From assembly GCA_001805005.1 (NCBI GenBank), contig MHDO01000015.1, positions 921 to 8,533 on the forward strand: 7,613 bases of DNA. The letters are read 5' to 3'. Positions 6,624 to 7,613 of this stretch are shown here, in pieces (the first letter of the stretch is position 1; each line of letters begins with the position of its first letter). This DNA is from Nitrospinae bacterium RIFCSPLOWO2_12_39_16 (lineage in GTDB: Bacteria > Nitrospinota > Nitrospinia > UBA9942). The notes below the pieces were generated by a model. It saw only the letters and a program-made list of their open reading frames with translations, was not told the DNA's origin and made no database searches. The position numbers were made by a program, and so were the translations under genes.

Positions 6624-6744
6624 ACAGCCGTTTAGCGACGAACCTTTCGGCGTTTTGCAGGTTGTTGTCGGATATTTTAACGGATTTTATACAGAAGGTT
6701 CTTATAGGATTTGGTGAACAGGCAATGGAAAAGGGGACAGGCTG
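6624..6744. other. Unrecognised intergenic stretch, probably mobile-element or gene debris
   Basis: No gene with a credible start or recognisable domain is seen on either strand. The part 6624-6670 is GC-richer (AGCCGTTTAGCGACGAACCT) than the AT-rich surroundings. The part 6721-6750 contains AAAAGGGGACAGGCTGG, a motif I associate with the flanks of REP-type or IS200-like transposon remnants. Open frames crossing this region on both strands have no protein-like character. Confidence 0.35.
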
Positions 6745-6767
6745 GAAAAAAATGGGGTCACCCATTT
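6745..6767 (-). terminator. Intrinsic terminator of the glycosyltransferase gene
   Basis: On the minus strand AAATGGG, loop TGAC and CCCATTT form a 7-bp stem, followed by further T residues to make a run of seven. It begins 24 bp beyond the glycosyltransferase stop. The stem base is A-T pairs, so strength is moderate. Part of the sequence may come from the adjacent repeat-like debris. Confidence 0.6.
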
Positions 6768-6791
6768 AAAGTCACCCTCCTCAATCCCATT

Positions 6792-7559
6792 TTATCTGTC
6801 CGTTTTCTGTTTTTCCATCTCCCACATCTTTGCATATTTTATGAATACATGGTAAGAGGATAGGGCTGATACAATGAAGCCTGGCAGGCCATCCAGAAAT
6901 CCAAGTTTTAATATATACATTTTGAAAAAGTTAAATGGTGGCCTTAAGAGTATGGATAATATGCCTGTCCTCTCCCCCTTTTTAAAATTTTCACTTGCTG
7001 AGATGGATGTAAAACTATTAATTGTCTTGAGATGAGAAGATATGGTCGGAAAAGAATAGTGAAGAATGTCTCCTTTGAGATAACCGACCCTTCCATTTAT
7101 CTTTACAGATTCATGGATTGCTGTCCCCCCTGTTCCTTCCCATCTCCCCTTATCCTTTTTGAATAATCTTATCTTGTGATCAGGATACCAGCCGCAGTGC
7201 AGAATCCATCTATTTATATAAAATGTCTTCCGTGGCATATAATAGCCGTCATATTTAAGATTACCACTTAATACTTCTTTAATTTCCTCTCTCAATTCAT
7301 CCGAGATTCTTTCATCTGCATCTATGCTCAATACCCAGTTATGAGAAGCCTTAGTCAGTGCAAATTTTTTCTGGTCAACAAAGCCTTGCCATTTATTTTG
7401 ATAGACCCTATCTGTATATTCCCTACAAATCTCCACTGTTCTATCAGTGCTAAAGGAGTCTATAACCACAATTTCATCAGCCCATTTTACACTATCAAGA
7501 CAATCCTTTATATTTTTCTCTTCATTGAATGTGATAATGGTTACGGATAATTTTTCCAT
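6792..7559 (-). CDS. Family 2 glycosyltransferase, WaaE/KdtX-like
   Basis: This 255-residue GT-A fold enzyme transfers a sugar from a nucleotide donor, probably to lipopolysaccharide core or a similar cell-surface glycan, at the cytoplasmic face of the inner membrane. It starts with SVTIITFNEEKNIKDCLDSV (5-24). DEIVVIDSFSTDRT (28-41) gives the nucleotide-binding Asp34 and Asp39, and LSIDADERIS (77-86) gives the metal-binding DAD at 80-82. W124-YPD, RLF (131-133) and the IHE acceptor-side motif (148-150) match the WaaE/KdtX group of LPS glucosyl- or heptose-modifying transferases. Residues about 200-240 are hydrophobic with basic residues, as in that group, suggesting peripheral membrane attachment. 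The ATG at 7557-7559 has AAGG just upstream on its strand. The donor and acceptor cannot be told from sequence. It ends before its own terminator at 6745-6767. No other surface-glycan gene is in view; the cluster may continue beyond the right edge. Confidence 0.85.
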   Translation of the reverse strand: MEKLSVTIITFNEEKNIKDCLDSVKWADEIVVIDSFSTDRTVEICREYTDRVYQNKWQGFVDQKKFALTKASHNWVLSIDADERISDELREEIKEVLSGNLKYDGYYMPRKTFYINRWILHCGWYPDHKIRLFKKDKGRWEGTGGTAIHESVKINGRVGYLKGDILHYSFPTISSHLKTINSFTSISASENFKKGERTGILSILLRPPFNFFKMYILKLGFLDGLPGFIVSALSSYHVFIKYAKMWEMEKQKTDR

Positions 7560-7613
7560 TGCCTTATTCTAATGGAACTTGCAGCTAAGGACAATAAAAA
7601 AACTGTGATATAA

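Noticed and set aside
6439..6717. 92-codon open frame on the plus strand
   Set aside because: It starts within the terminator hairpin, lies mostly opposite the EamA-like remnant, has no ribosome site and no recognisable protein character.
6556..6765. 69-codon open frame on the minus strand
   Set aside because: It is in the wrong frame for the EamA-like remnant and runs through the terminator and repeat-like sequence; it has no protein-like features.
7560..7613. Short open frame MELAAKDNKKTVI on plus and a possible minus-strand gene tail
   Set aside because: It is only 13 codons on plus; the minus-strand frame is too short and featureless to support the 3' end of an upstream gene.

Overview
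The window is AT-rich DNA from a Gram-negative bacterium. The evidence is a WaaE/KdtX-like LPS-type glycosyltransferase, a signal peptide on the cupin protein, a site-2 protease of the RseP family and a BioC/BioH biotin pathway. Short dispersed elements (a C/G-rich hairpin repeat and a tandem GAATGCG-type heptamer) resemble those I associate with Nitrospirota- or deltaproteobacteria-like environmental genomes. That placement is only an impression; no rRNA is present to fix it.

Layout. Positions 1-861 carry the 3' end of a staphylococcal-nuclease-like (SNase) gene followed after one base by a MjaI-family restriction endonuclease gene. An in-frame TAA interrupts the endonuclease reading frame, which stays open and protein-like for 32 more codons. 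Positions 899-1960 (minus) encode a PHP-domain metal-dependent phosphoesterase. It is divergent from a 12-TM UMF1/Atg22-like MFS transporter (2027-3415). Between them lie an 18-bp perfect palindrome and a C/G-rich hairpin repeat that overlaps the transporter's 5' end. A tRNA-Pro(UGG) sits at 3436-3513.

Positions 3543-6395 look like one plus-strand operon. It contains an RseP-type intramembrane protease without its PDZ domain, a BioH-like carboxylesterase, BioC malonyl-ACP methyltransferase (8-nt overlap with bioH) and a small exported cupin. BioC methylates malonyl-ACP to let it enter fatty acid synthesis as a disguised primer, and BioH removes the methyl group from pimeloyl-ACP methyl ester. 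The pair therefore brackets pimelate synthesis for biotin. The operon ends at a bidirectional hairpin terminator (6433-6456).

On the other side of that terminator is a decayed C-terminal fragment of an EamA/DMT-type transporter (6471-6623, minus). It is followed by about 120 bp of unrecognised sequence, a minus-strand terminator (6745-6767) and a GT2 glycosyltransferase (6792-7559, minus).

No large new defence or mobile system is complete in this window. The most notable points are the interrupted MjaI-type endonuclease beside an apparently non-catalytic SNase-like protein, the PDZ-less RseP in a biotin operon, the heptamer repeat inside bioH, and the palindrome between the PHP and MFS genes.
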